A stretch of 7,873 nucleotides of DNA from JBBQER01 sp038320885 (GCA_038320885.1 JBBQER010000136.1:1-7873), one strand, 5' to 3'; shown: positions 1 through 6,610, counted from the stretch's first letter. A program made the numbers and translations. Notes: generated by a model from the sequence alone, not told the origin.

Positions 1-1
1 G

Positions 2-667
2 GCCCGGGTCGAGGCACGCGTCGTCGACCCGCCCGGAGAGTGGTGGCGTACCGCGTCGCCCACCGACGGCGTCATTCCCCGGGTTGCCGCGCGACGCGGT
101 GTGTTCCACACGATCCGGATCGAGCTCCGCACGTCGGCCCCGCTCAGCGTCTTCGTGCGCTCGCGCTTCGTGCGCGTCACGCTGCCGGTTCCGCTGACGG
201 TCGCACCGCGGCCCACCCTGGCCGCACCCCGCTTGTGGCCGCGTTCCGACGACGCCGCGCAGTCGAATGCGTCGAGCTCGGCGTACGGAGCCGGTGACAC
301 GGTGCGCGCCGTCCGGCCGTACGTGCCCGGCGACGCGGCGCGGCTCGTGCACTGGCCCACGAGCGCGCGGCGCGGTTCGCTCGTGGTGCGCGAGCACGAA
401 CCGCCACCGGCCGTGGGCGTCGCGCTCGTCGTCGACCTGTCCGGATCGCCGGAAGACGCGGAGTCCGTGGCGAGTCGCGCCGCCGGGATCGGGCGCGCCA
501 CGTTGGCCGCGGGCGGCGCGGTCTGGGTGTGCACCCACGAAGAAGACGGTCCCGTCTCTGAACCCGTCGCCGACGCGCGCGATCTCGGCCGCCGGCTCGC
601 GCGCGCCGAGGCCGGAGAACCGGGAGTCGCGCCGTGGGGCTGGTCGGTCGAGGTCGTACGCGCATGA
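2..667 (+). CDS. DUF58 domain-containing protein, 3' part (5' end outside window)
   Basis: The reading frame is open from the left edge and ends at TGA 665-667, giving 221 visible residues of a protein whose start lies upstream. The first ~75 residues look like the beta-rich stretch that precedes DUF58 domains (RRGVFHTIRIEL, then alternating hydrophobic strands). The DUF58 signature is clear at 314-385: RPYVPGD, then RLVHWPTSAR, then LVVREHE. It is followed by a VWA-like strand ending in D-L-S-G-S (434-448), which keeps the DxSxS spacing of a metal-ion site. DUF58 proteins usually carry two N-terminal membrane helices, which would lie outside the window. They are typically encoded between a MoxR-family AAA ATPase and a transglutaminase-like membrane protein, and the transglutaminase gene does follow here. 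A role in assembly or maturation at the cell envelope is often proposed but is not proven. The GTG at 101 is not a credible start because the conserved frame continues upstream of it. Confidence 0.88.
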   Translation, partial: ARVEARVVDPPGEWWRTASPTDGVIPRVAARRGVFHTIRIELRTSAPLSVFVRSRFVRVTLPVPLTVAPRPTLAAPRLWPRSDDAAQSNASSSAYGAGDTVRAVRPYVPGDAARLVHWPTSARRGSLVVREHEPPPAVGVALVVDLSGSPEDAESVASRAAGIGRATLAAGGAVWVCTHEEDGPVSEPVADARDLGRRLARAEAGEPGVAPWGWSVEVVRA

Positions 668-750
668 GCGAGCCTCGCGAGGTGGGTATCCCGCCGAGCA
701 GCGAGCGGGGCCCAGCGGCCCGGCGCGCAGGGTCAAGAGCGGAAACATGA
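664..750 (+). other. Intercistronic spacer with a 28-codon ORF linked to both neighbours by ATGA overlaps
   Basis: The stretch between the DUF58 gene and the transglutaminase gene contains one small frame starting at ATG 664 inside the upstream stop (ATGA 664-667). It ends at TGA 748-750 inside the downstream start (ATGA 747-750). It would encode 28 Pro-, Arg-, Ser- and Gly-rich residues beginning MSEPREVGIPPSS. The peptide resembles no family I know. The DNA contains a perfect 10-base palindrome (cctcgcgagg, 673-682), a short stem (708-712 with 717-721) and two copies of agcgagc (667-673 and 700-706). It could therefore be a translational-coupling linker, a repeat-derived spacer or a real small protein. 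No Shine-Dalgarno sequence is evident before 664. Coding status is uncertain. Confidence 0.3.
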
Positions 751-2540
751 GCCGTACGCCGTGGGCCCGCGGGTCCCCCTGGCGCGCGGTGGCGGCCGCG
801 GCCGCGATCGCGCTGGGCTCGGTGGGCGCGATCGCCGCGACCCGGAACGGTCTGCCGATTGCCGTCGGTGCCGCGGCGGGATCGGTCGCCGGCGCGCTCG
901 GCATTCTCGCGTTGCCGTCGTTACCCACCCGGCGCGTCCTGATCGTGTTGCTCGGACTGGGCGGTCTCGCCGCGGTGCGGCACGCGTCGTTCTCGGGAAC
1001 CGACACCAGCACCTTCCTCGTGTGCTGGGCGGGAGCGACGATCGTCGCGCTCCTCCTCGCGGATCGCGCCACCGCCGAGGAGGTCGCCCCGCTCGAGGGC
1101 GGCACGCCGTTCGCTCCCCGCGCGGGGGAGATGGTGCGCGTCTCCATCGCGATCGCGGTCGTCGTCGCCGTGGCCGCGGTCATGCTCGCGCCGGTGCTCA
1201 ATGACCACTTGGGTCGCCACGTCTGGCCCGGTTCCGATCCGACCGGTGACGACTTCGCCGCCTCGCCCACGTCGCTGCGCGCGACCGACCGGCTCGACAT
1301 GACCCAGCGGCCGCGGCTCTCCGATCGCGTCGTGTTCACCGTGGCCAGTCCACGCGCCGCGTTCTGGCGGGGCGAGACGTTCGACACCTGGGACGGCCGG
1401 ACGTGGACCCACTCCGATTCGCGTTCGCAGACGCTCGTCGGGCACGGTGCCACGGTGTCGGTTCCCGTCGATCCCTTCGACGACGGTGCGCTCACGGGTC
1501 CGGCGATGCGCCAGACGTTCCACATCAAGACCGACTTCTCCGATGTCGTGTTCGCCGCGCCCAGTCCGGTCTCGGTCGAGACCGCAAATCGTCTCGGCGG
1601 TCGCTCCGACGGAACCGTGGTCGCGTTCGGCGCGTTCGGCAAAGGCGCGGTCTACACCGTGACGAGCCGGAGCGCGCTCCCGACCGCGACCGCACTGCGC
1701 GCCGCGGATGCGCGACCGATGCCGGGCTTGGTGCTCGACGACTTCGCCCAGACGCCGGAGAAGACCACCAACCGGGTGCGCGCGCTCGCGTTGCGCATCA
1801 CCGCATCGGCCCCGACGACGTACGACAAGATCCGGGCCATCGAATCCTGGCTCGGCGGCCACGTTCGGTACTCGCTGAACGCGCCGCTCGCCCCGGCTGA
1901 CACGCAAGACGTCGTCGACGACTTCCTGTTCCGATCGCGGGTGGGCTGGTGTGAGCAGGTTGCGAGCAGCTTGGTGGTGCTGGCGCGTAGCGTCGGGATC
2001 CCGGCACGCCTCGCCGACGGATTCGTCTCGGGCACGCAGGATTCGCTCACGGGAGAGTTCGTCGTGCGCGAGCGCGATGCGCACGCGTGGGCGGAGATCT
2101 ACTTTCCCGGAATCGGATGGCAGCCGTTCGATCCGACCGCTTCGGTTCCGCTCGCCGGCGACGCGACCACGAACGGCTCGTGGATCCAGTGGGCCCGCCA
2201 TCACGCATTCGTGCTCGGCCTGATCGCGGCCGCAATGGTGTTGGCCGCGACCGGCGCTCCCGCGCTCCTGGCGCGATGGCGCCGCCGGATCGCGCGCCGG
2301 CGCGCGGGCTGGGCGGCCCGCAGCCTCGTCCGGTTGGAGCGCATCGGCCGGCGCGCGGGCCGGCCCCGAAACCCGCCGGAGACGCCCCGCGAGTACGCCG
2401 CCGCGCTGGCCGGGTATCTCGGTGACGAACGGCTGCGGGCGGTCGGCGACGCGCTCGATGCCGACGGGTTCTCGCGCGCGGGAACGTCTCCAGAGGCACG
2501 TGAGGACGCGGAGGCGGTGCTATCCTCACTCGGACCGTGA
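747..2540 (+). CDS. TgpA-type membrane-anchored transglutaminase-like protein
   Basis: This 597-residue membrane protein has hydrophobic segments at about 14-31, 37-57, 63-78, 88-105 and 131-151. A large extracytoplasmic part follows (about 152-486), then a membrane segment at 487-509 and an Arg-rich cytoplasmic tail ending in a DUF4129-like region (PETPREYAAAL). The transglutaminase core spans about 358-465. Its probable triad is Cys402 (GWCEQVAS), His446 (RDAHAWAEIYF) and Asp462 (WQPFDPT), so it appears catalytically intact. Transglutaminase-like folds can act as proteases, amidases or cross-linking enzymes; the substrate here is unknown. The upstream DUF58 gene supports membership of the MoxR–DUF58–transglutaminase set. 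ATG 747 is chosen because it is the only start codon in this frame near the end of the DUF58 gene and leads directly into the first membrane segment. Its ribosome site is weak (gagcgg). The family often has six or seven N-terminal helices; I count five. Confidence 0.9.
   Translation: MSRTPWARGSPWRAVAAAAAIALGSVGAIAATRNGLPIAVGAAAGSVAGALGILALPSLPTRRVLIVLLGLGGLAAVRHASFSGTDTSTFLVCWAGATIVALLLADRATAEEVAPLEGGTPFAPRAGEMVRVSIAIAVVVAVAAVMLAPVLNDHLGRHVWPGSDPTGDDFAASPTSLRATDRLDMTQRPRLSDRVVFTVASPRAAFWRGETFDTWDGRTWTHSDSRSQTLVGHGATVSVPVDPFDDGALTGPAMRQTFHIKTDFSDVVFAAPSPVSVETANRLGGRSDGTVVAFGAFGKGAVYTVTSRSALPTATALRAADARPMPGLVLDDFAQTPEKTTNRVRALALRITASAPTTYDKIRAIESWLGGHVRYSLNAPLAPADTQDVVDDFLFRSRVGWCEQVASSLVVLARSVGIPARLADGFVSGTQDSLTGEFVVRERDAHAWAEIYFPGIGWQPFDPTASVPLAGDATTNGSWIQWARHHAFVLGLIAAAMVLAATGAPALLARWRRRIARRRAGWAARSLVRLERIGRRAGRPRNPPETPREYAAALAGYLGDERLRAVGDALDADGFSRAGTSPEAREDAEAVLSSLGP
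2518..2526 (+). promoter_or_regulatory. Candidate extended -10 promoter for the pyr operon
   Basis: The sequence TGC-TATCCT fits an extended -10 element (TGn followed by TAnnnT) and lies inside the last codons of the transglutaminase gene. A start site about seven bases downstream (near 2533-2534) would give a transcript beginning immediately before the PyrR-binding hairpin. No good -35 box is visible at the normal spacing (acgtga at 2498-2503 is poor). This is inference from sequence only; the operon might instead be read from further upstream. Confidence 0.4.
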
Positions 2541-2565
2541 AGGGGATCCCGTGAGGTCCCCACGG
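2535..2565 (+). promoter_or_regulatory. PyrR-binding RNA hairpin overlapping the pyrR ribosome binding site
   Basis: The RNA folds as a lower stem CCGU (2535-2538) with ACGG (2562-2565), a 5'-side purine bulge GAA (2539-2541), an upper stem GGGGA (2542-2546) with UCCCC (2557-2561), a bulged U (2547), the pair CC/GG (2548-2549 with 2555-2556) and the loop CGUGA (2550-2554). The core reads UCCCGUGAGGU, matching the PyrR-binding consensus UCCNGNGAGGY at every position. The flanking consensus A-U pair is replaced by G-C, which keeps the pairing. In bacilli PyrR bound to UMP or UTP stabilises such a hairpin to favour transcription termination. In mycobacteria it represses translation. Here the lower stem takes up the first two G of the Shine-Dalgarno sequence and no terminator follows, so translational repression is the likelier mode. 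Confidence 0.85.
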
Positions 2566-2570
2566 AGGAG
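2564..2570 (+). promoter_or_regulatory. Strong ribosome binding site of pyrR
   Basis: GGAGGAG lies six bases before ATG 2577 and is the best Shine-Dalgarno sequence in the window. It decides the pyrR start in favour of 2577 over the in-frame ATG at 2679, which has a GGAG directly abutting it with no spacer. Its first bases are paired in the lower stem of the PyrR-binding hairpin. Confidence 0.85.
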
Positions 2571-2576
2571 AGCCTG

Positions 2577-3242
2577 ATGCACGCGCGCGAGCACGCGTCC
2601 GAGAACCACGACCCTGGCCCGAGCGGCGAGGGTCGTTTCGCGTCCGGCCCGCCTTCCACGGATCCGACTTCGACGGAGATGGCTGCGTCAGACCTGGTGC
2701 TGCGCACCCGGGTCTTCGACGCCGACGATCTCCGTCGCGCCGTCACGCGCATCGCGCACGAGATCGTCGAGCGCAATCACGGCGCCACCGACGTCGTGCT
2801 CGTGGGCCTCTATACCCGGGGGGTGGCGCTCGCGCACCGGCTGGCCGCCGCGATCGCCTCCTTCGAGGAGGTGACGGTCCCGGTCGGCGCGCTCGACGCC
2901 ACCTTCTACCGGGACGACATCGGGCTCCGCCCGGTTGCGCCCATCGGCCCGACCGAAGTCCCCGACATCGCCGGCAAGGTCGCAGTGCTCGTCGACGACG
3001 TCTTGTTCACGGGGCGCACGGTGCGCGCCGCCCTCGACGCCCTGCTCGAGCTCGGCCGGCCGCGTGCCGTGCAGCTCGCGGTGCTCGTCGACCGGGGCCA
3101 TCGCGAGCTCCCGGTGCGCGCCGACTTCGTCGGCAAGAACCTGCCCACCGGCGCGCTCGAAGACGTGCGGGTGTGCTTGGCCGAGGTCGACGGCGGTGAC
3201 GACGTGGTCGAGCTCTGGGGTCCTCCGGTGGTGACGCCATGA
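2577..3242 (+). CDS. pyrR: Bifunctional pyrimidine operon regulator / uracil phosphoribosyltransferase PyrR
   Basis: PyrR is an RNA-binding regulator that senses UMP/UTP and also has uracil phosphoribosyltransferase activity in several species. This 221-residue protein carries the hallmark PRPP-binding loop at 136-148 (VAVLVDDVLFTGR), the TRGVALAHRLA segment at 80-90, a FYRDD segment at 110-114 and the PyrR-typical VDRGHRELPVRADFVGKNLPT stretch across 171-191. The conserved domain begins near residue 39, so residues 1-38 form an extension rich in His, Pro, Ser and Gly that looks disordered. Without it the protein would be about the usual 180-190 residues. The strong ribosome site supports ATG 2577. 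The gene is preceded by a PyrR-binding hairpin, implying that PyrR represses its own synthesis and, through coupling, that of the genes downstream. Its stop overlaps the pyrB start (ATGA 3239-3242). Confidence 0.95.
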   Translation: MHAREHASENHDPGPSGEGRFASGPPSTDPTSTEMAASDLVLRTRVFDADDLRRAVTRIAHEIVERNHGATDVVLVGLYTRGVALAHRLAAAIASFEEVTVPVGALDATFYRDDIGLRPVAPIGPTEVPDIAGKVAVLVDDVLFTGRTVRAALDALLELGRPRAVQLAVLVDRGHRELPVRADFVGKNLPTGALEDVRVCLAEVDGGDDVVELWGPPVVTP

Positions 3243-4198
3243 AGCATCTCCTCGCCGTCGACGATCTCACCGCGCTCGACACGTCGGGTTCGCCGGAACC
3301 CAGCTTGCGCGTCGGTATCGAGACCATGCTCGATCTCACCGCGTCGTTCGTCGAGGTGACCCAGCGCGACATCCCGAAGGTGCCGGCGCTGCGCGGCAAG
3401 ACGGTCGCCTCGCTGTTCTACGAAGACTCGACGCGCACGCGCCTCTCGTTCGAAAGCGCGGCCAAGGCTCTCGGCGCCGACACGATGACGTTCTCCGTCT
3501 CCACGTCGTCGGTGAAGAAGGGTGAGAGCCTGCTCGACACCGTGCAGACGATCGAGGCGATGGGTGTCGACGCCATCGTCGTGCGCCACGCGGCCGCGGG
3601 CGCCGCACACCGCGTCGCGACCTGGACCGAAGCGAGCGTGGTGAACGCGGGCGACGGCCGCCACGAGCACCCGACGCAAGCGCTCCTCGATGCATTCACG
3701 TTGCGCCGGCACCGCGGTCCGTCGCTCGACGGGTGCCGGGTCGCGATCGTCGGCGACATCGTGAACTCGCGCGTTGCGCGGAGCAACGTGACCGCCTTCC
3801 GCGCACTCGGCTGCGACGTCACGCTCGTCGGTCCGCCCACGTTGATCCCGCCCCGCCTCGACGGCTGGCCGGTCACGGTGTCGTACGACCTCGACGACGT
3901 GCTCCCCGACGTCGACGTCGTCTATCTCCTGCGCATTCAGCAGGAACGTATCGGCGACTCCGCGTTCCCGTCGCTGCGCGAGTATTCGGCGCGGTGGGGG
4001 CTCACCTCCGAGCGCGCCGCACGGCTCAAGCCCGACACGCTCGTGATGCATCCGGGACCGATGAACCGGGGGGTGGAGATCGCGGCCGAGGTCGCCGACT
4101 CCGCTCGCTCGCTCGTGACCGAACAGGTCACGAACGGAGTCGCAGTGCGCATGGCTGTGTTGTGGTCGCTGCTCGGCTCGGGAGGTCCCGTTGTCTGA
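3239..4198 (+). CDS. pyrB: Aspartate carbamoyltransferase, catalytic chain
   Basis: This cytoplasmic enzyme joins carbamoyl phosphate and L-aspartate to give N-carbamoyl-L-aspartate, the committed step of pyrimidine synthesis. At 319 residues it has normal family length. The carbamoyl-phosphate site STRTR is at 64-68 within FYEDSTRTRLSFE. The '80s loop' SSVKKGES supplies Lys94. Arg116, and His144 to Gln147 (HPTQ), complete the phosphate and carbonyl contacts. The aspartate-side motif RIQQER is at 232-237 and the final loop HPGPMNRG at 271-278. No pyrI-type regulatory chain gene is present nearby, so allosteric control by nucleotides through such a chain is not indicated. The start overlaps the pyrR stop by four bases and has no clear ribosome site of its own, suggesting translational coupling. 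The end overlaps pyrC by eight bases. Confidence 0.97.
   Translation: MKHLLAVDDLTALDTSGSPEPSLRVGIETMLDLTASFVEVTQRDIPKVPALRGKTVASLFYEDSTRTRLSFESAAKALGADTMTFSVSTSSVKKGESLLDTVQTIEAMGVDAIVVRHAAAGAAHRVATWTEASVVNAGDGRHEHPTQALLDAFTLRRHRGPSLDGCRVAIVGDIVNSRVARSNVTAFRALGCDVTLVGPPTLIPPRLDGWPVTVSYDLDDVLPDVDVVYLLRIQQERIGDSAFPSLREYSARWGLTSERAARLKPDTLVMHPGPMNRGVEIAAEVADSARSLVTEQVTNGVAVRMAVLWSLLGSGGPVV
4180..4185 (+). promoter_or_regulatory. Ribosome binding site supporting the TTG start of pyrC
   Basis: GGGAGG lies five bases before TTG 4191, inside the last codons of pyrB. It is the main reason to accept a TTG start here, since no in-frame ATG or GTG precedes the conserved LVISGGRV N-terminus. Confidence 0.75.
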
Positions 4199-5522
4199 GC
4201 TCGTCATCTCGGGTGGACGTGTCCTCGACGAGGGCGGTGAGCGCGCGGCCGACGTGCGCGTGGTCGACGGATCGATCGCCGAGGTCGGGAGTGGGCTCGG
4301 CACGTCGGCGGGCGCGCTCGTGCTCGATGCGGAGGGTTGTGTGGTCGCGCCGGGCCTGGTCGACATCCAGGTGCACTTCCGCGAGCCGGGCCGTGAGGAG
4401 GCCGAGACCATCGAGACCGGCGCCCGCGCCGCCGCGCTCGGCGGCTGCACCGCGGTGATCTGCATGCCGAACACCGAGCCGCCGCTCGACGACGCGGCGG
4501 TGATGCAATCGGTGCTCGAACGCGGGCGCGGCACGTCCTGCGACGTCCGCTTCGCGGGTTGCATCACGAAGGGGCGCCGCGGCGAGGAGCTCGCGCCCAT
4601 GGGGGAGCTGTACGACCTCGGTGTGCGCGTGTTCACCGACGACGGCGACTGCGTTGCCGACGCCCGCGTGATGCGCGGGGCGTTCGAGTACCTGCGCGCG
4701 CTCAGGGGCGCGGTCCTCGCCCAGCACGCCGAAGACCCGGCGCTCGTGCGCGGCGGTCACATGCACGAGGGCGCGTGGTCGGCGCGACTCGGCATCCCGG
4801 GCCGGCCGGCAGAAGCAGAGTCGTCGATCGTCGCGCGCGATCTCGCGCTGGCGCGCCTCACCGGCGGTCGCTACCACGTGTTGCATGTGTCGAGCGCGCA
4901 AACCGTCGAGTTGGTGCGCGCGGCCAAGGCCGAGGGCGTGCGGGTGACCGCGGAGTGCACGCCGCAGCACCTGGTGCTCACCGATGCCGCGTGCGCCGAG
5001 TTCGATCCGGTGTTCAAGATGAACCCGCCGCTCCGCGAGCAAGCCGATGTCGACGCACTGCGCGCCGGCTTGCGCGACGGGACGATCGACGCCATCGCGA
5101 CCGATCACGCGCCGCACGCGCCCGAAACCAAGGCCGCGCCGTTCGAGGAGGCCCCGCCGGGGATGCTCGGGGTCGAGACCGCGATGGCCGTCGTGCTGAC
5201 CACGCTCGTGGAGCCGGGCGTCATCACGTTGTCCGACGCGATCGGTGCGCTGTCGTGGCGGCCGGCCCGCGTGTCGGGGCTCGACGCCGCCACTCCCGGT
5301 CAAGCCACTCCCGGTCAGGGCGGCCACGGCGGTCCGGTCGCGCCCGGCCGGCCCGCGAATCTCTGTGTGATCGATCCGGCCGTGCGCTGGGTCGTCGACG
5401 CCGACCGGCTGGCCAGCCGCTCGACCAACTCGCCGTGGCACGAGTGGAAGCTCACCGGCAAGGTCCGCCACACCGTGCTCGACGGCGCCCCCACCGTCCG
5501 CGACGGCGAGCCCACCCGATGA
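4191..5522 (+). CDS. pyrC: Dihydroorotase, class I (PyrC)
   Basis: This amidohydrolase-fold metalloenzyme cyclises N-carbamoyl-L-aspartate to dihydroorotate. Translation from TTG 4191 gives 443 residues, a normal length for class I enzymes. The metal-site region reads DIQVHFREPG (58-67), so His62 is present but the usual first His of the HxH pair is Gln60. The other expected ligands are in place: Asp151 (FTDDG, the position that bridges the metals in class I enzymes), His179 (AQHAED), His232 (LHVSSA) and Asp305 (TDHAPH). Substrate-contact residues MPNT (92-95) and NPP (278-280) are also kept. A duplicated ATPGQ pair near 367-376 sits in the loop before the C-terminal strands (PVAPGRPANL). Allantoinase and hydantoinase are related alternatives, but the operon context and REPG motif favour dihydroorotase. 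The gene overlaps pyrB by eight bases and carA by four. Confidence 0.95.
   Translation: MSELVISGGRVLDEGGERAADVRVVDGSIAEVGSGLGTSAGALVLDAEGCVVAPGLVDIQVHFREPGREEAETIETGARAAALGGCTAVICMPNTEPPLDDAAVMQSVLERGRGTSCDVRFAGCITKGRRGEELAPMGELYDLGVRVFTDDGDCVADARVMRGAFEYLRALRGAVLAQHAEDPALVRGGHMHEGAWSARLGIPGRPAEAESSIVARDLALARLTGGRYHVLHVSSAQTVELVRAAKAEGVRVTAECTPQHLVLTDAACAEFDPVFKMNPPLREQADVDALRAGLRDGTIDAIATDHAPHAPETKAAPFEEAPPGMLGVETAMAVVLTTLVEPGVITLSDAIGALSWRPARVSGLDAATPGQATPGQGGHGGPVAPGRPANLCVIDPAVRWVVDADRLASRSTNSPWHEWKLTGKVRHTVLDGAPTVRDGEPTR
5289..5318 (+). repeat. In-frame 15-base tandem duplication within pyrC
   Basis: Two adjacent 15-base units, GCCACTCCCGGTCAA and GCCACTCCCGGTCAG, differ only in the last base and encode ATPGQ twice in a row. 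The near identity at DNA level, including synonymous positions, suggests a recent slippage or duplication event in a tolerant surface loop. Confidence 0.9.
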
Positions 5523-6610
5523 CGATGGACAACTCGGCGTTGCTGGTGCTGGCCGACGGGACGACGTTCGCGGGGTTCGCGGTCGGGCACCGGTCCGCAG
5601 CCGGGGTGACGGCCGGTGAGGTCGTGTTCAACACCGCGCTCGTCGGCTACCAGGAGATCCTCACCGACCCGTCGTACGCGGGCCAGATCATCACGTTCAC
5701 GTACCCGCACATCGGCAACTACGGCGTCAACGGCGACGACGACGAAGCACGGGTACCGCATTGCCGCGGCGTGGTCGTGCGCGATCTCGCCCGCCGGCCT
5801 TCGAGTTGGCGCGCGACCGAGGATCTCCCCGGATTCCTGGAGCGCCACCGGGTCGCCGGAATCGCGGGGATCGACACGCGCCGCTTGACGCGTCACATCC
5901 GGTCGGCGGGCGCGATGCCCGGCGCGTTCGGCGTCGCGGACCGCGACACGCTGCTCGCGGCCGCCCAGGCCGACGGTGGCACCGACGGGCGCGATCTCGT
6001 CGCGGAGGTGACCGCGACCGAGCCCTACACGGTCGGGCCCGACAACGCGAGCTTGTTCGTCGTCGCGTACGACTTCGGGATCAAGAGCTCGATCGTCGAC
6101 CAGCTGGTGCACGCCGGTTGTCAGGTCGAGGTCGTGCCCGCGTCGACCACCGCGGCCGACGTGCTCGCGCGTGAACCCGACGGCGTGTTCCTCTCCAACG
6201 GCCCCGGCGACCCGGAAGCGGTCGGGTACGCGCGCGACAACGTGAACGGGCTCCTCGGCCGGCTGCCCGTGTTCGGCATCTGTCTCGGTCACCAGATCAT
6301 GGCGCTCGCGCTCGGCGCGTCGACCTTCAAGCTGCCGTTCGGACATCACGGCGGGAACCACCCGGTTCGGAACCTCGCGACCGGCCACGTCGAGATCACG
6401 AGCCAGAACCACAACTACGCGGTCGACGCGGATTCGCTGCCCGCGGGCGCGACCATCAGTCACCTCAATCTCAACGACGGCGATCTCGAAGGAATGCGCG
6501 CCGACGACTTGCGCGCGTTCAGCGTGCAATACCACCCCGAAGCCGGTCCCGGGCCGCACGACGCGCGCTACCTGTTCGGCGAGTTCATCGACCTCATGCG
6601 GGCCGGCTGA
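5519..6610 (+). CDS. carA: Carbamoyl-phosphate synthase, small (glutaminase) subunit
   Basis: The subunit hydrolyses glutamine and passes ammonia to the large subunit for carbamoyl phosphate synthesis. The 363-residue protein has the CarA N-terminal domain (GEVVFNTALVGYQEILTDPSY at 33-53, then TYPHIGNYG at 61-69 and GIDTRRLTRHIR at 117-128) and a class I glutamine amidotransferase domain from about 180. The nucleophile is Cys255 (FGICLGHQ), with His339 and Glu341 (YHPEAGPGP) completing the triad. SNGPGDP is at 226-232 and TSQNHNY at 294-300. Two in-frame starts are possible: ATG 5519, which forms an ATGA overlap with the pyrC stop, and ATG 5525, which would drop two residues. I chose 5519 for the coupling arrangement, but neither has a clear ribosome site. 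In mycobacteria a membrane-protein gene commonly lies between pyrC and carA; it is absent here. Confidence 0.97.
   Translation: MTMDNSALLVLADGTTFAGFAVGHRSAAGVTAGEVVFNTALVGYQEILTDPSYAGQIITFTYPHIGNYGVNGDDDEARVPHCRGVVVRDLARRPSSWRATEDLPGFLERHRVAGIAGIDTRRLTRHIRSAGAMPGAFGVADRDTLLAAAQADGGTDGRDLVAEVTATEPYTVGPDNASLFVVAYDFGIKSSIVDQLVHAGCQVEVVPASTTAADVLAREPDGVFLSNGPGDPEAVGYARDNVNGLLGRLPVFGICLGHQIMALALGASTFKLPFGHHGGNHPVRNLATGHVEITSQNHNYAVDADSLPAGATISHLNLNDGDLEGMRADDLRAFSVQYHPEAGPGPHDARYLFGEFIDLMRAG

Noticed and set aside
101..667. GTG at 101 as the start of the DUF58 gene
   Set aside because: The frame is open to the window edge and the residues before 101 fit the domain preceding DUF58, so the gene is 5'-truncated by the window rather than starting here.
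267..746. Upstream extension of the transglutaminase frame back to 267
   Set aside because: This part overlaps the conserved DUF58 coding sequence and is Arg/Pro/Ser-rich without homology-like features. The membrane segments begin just after ATG 747.
2541..2576. Rho-independent terminator or Bacillus-type attenuator before pyrR
   Set aside because: The hairpin is followed by the Shine-Dalgarno sequence rather than a run of T, and there is no room for an antiterminator pairing.
2679..3242. Shorter pyrR starting at ATG 2679
   Set aside because: It would give a more usual protein length, but its GGAG directly abuts the ATG without spacing, whereas ATG 2577 has an excellent ribosome site. It is kept as an alternative only.
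2906..4636. A 576-codon open frame on the minus strand across pyrR, pyrB and the start of pyrC
   Set aside because: It is antisense to three well-recognised genes and has low-complexity Arg/Ala/Pro/Asp composition. Long antisense frames are expected at this GC content.
4559..5518. Extension of the carA frame upstream across pyrC
   Set aside because: The upstream part is an Arg-rich shadow of pyrC. The CarA-like sequence begins at the ATG near 5519-5525.
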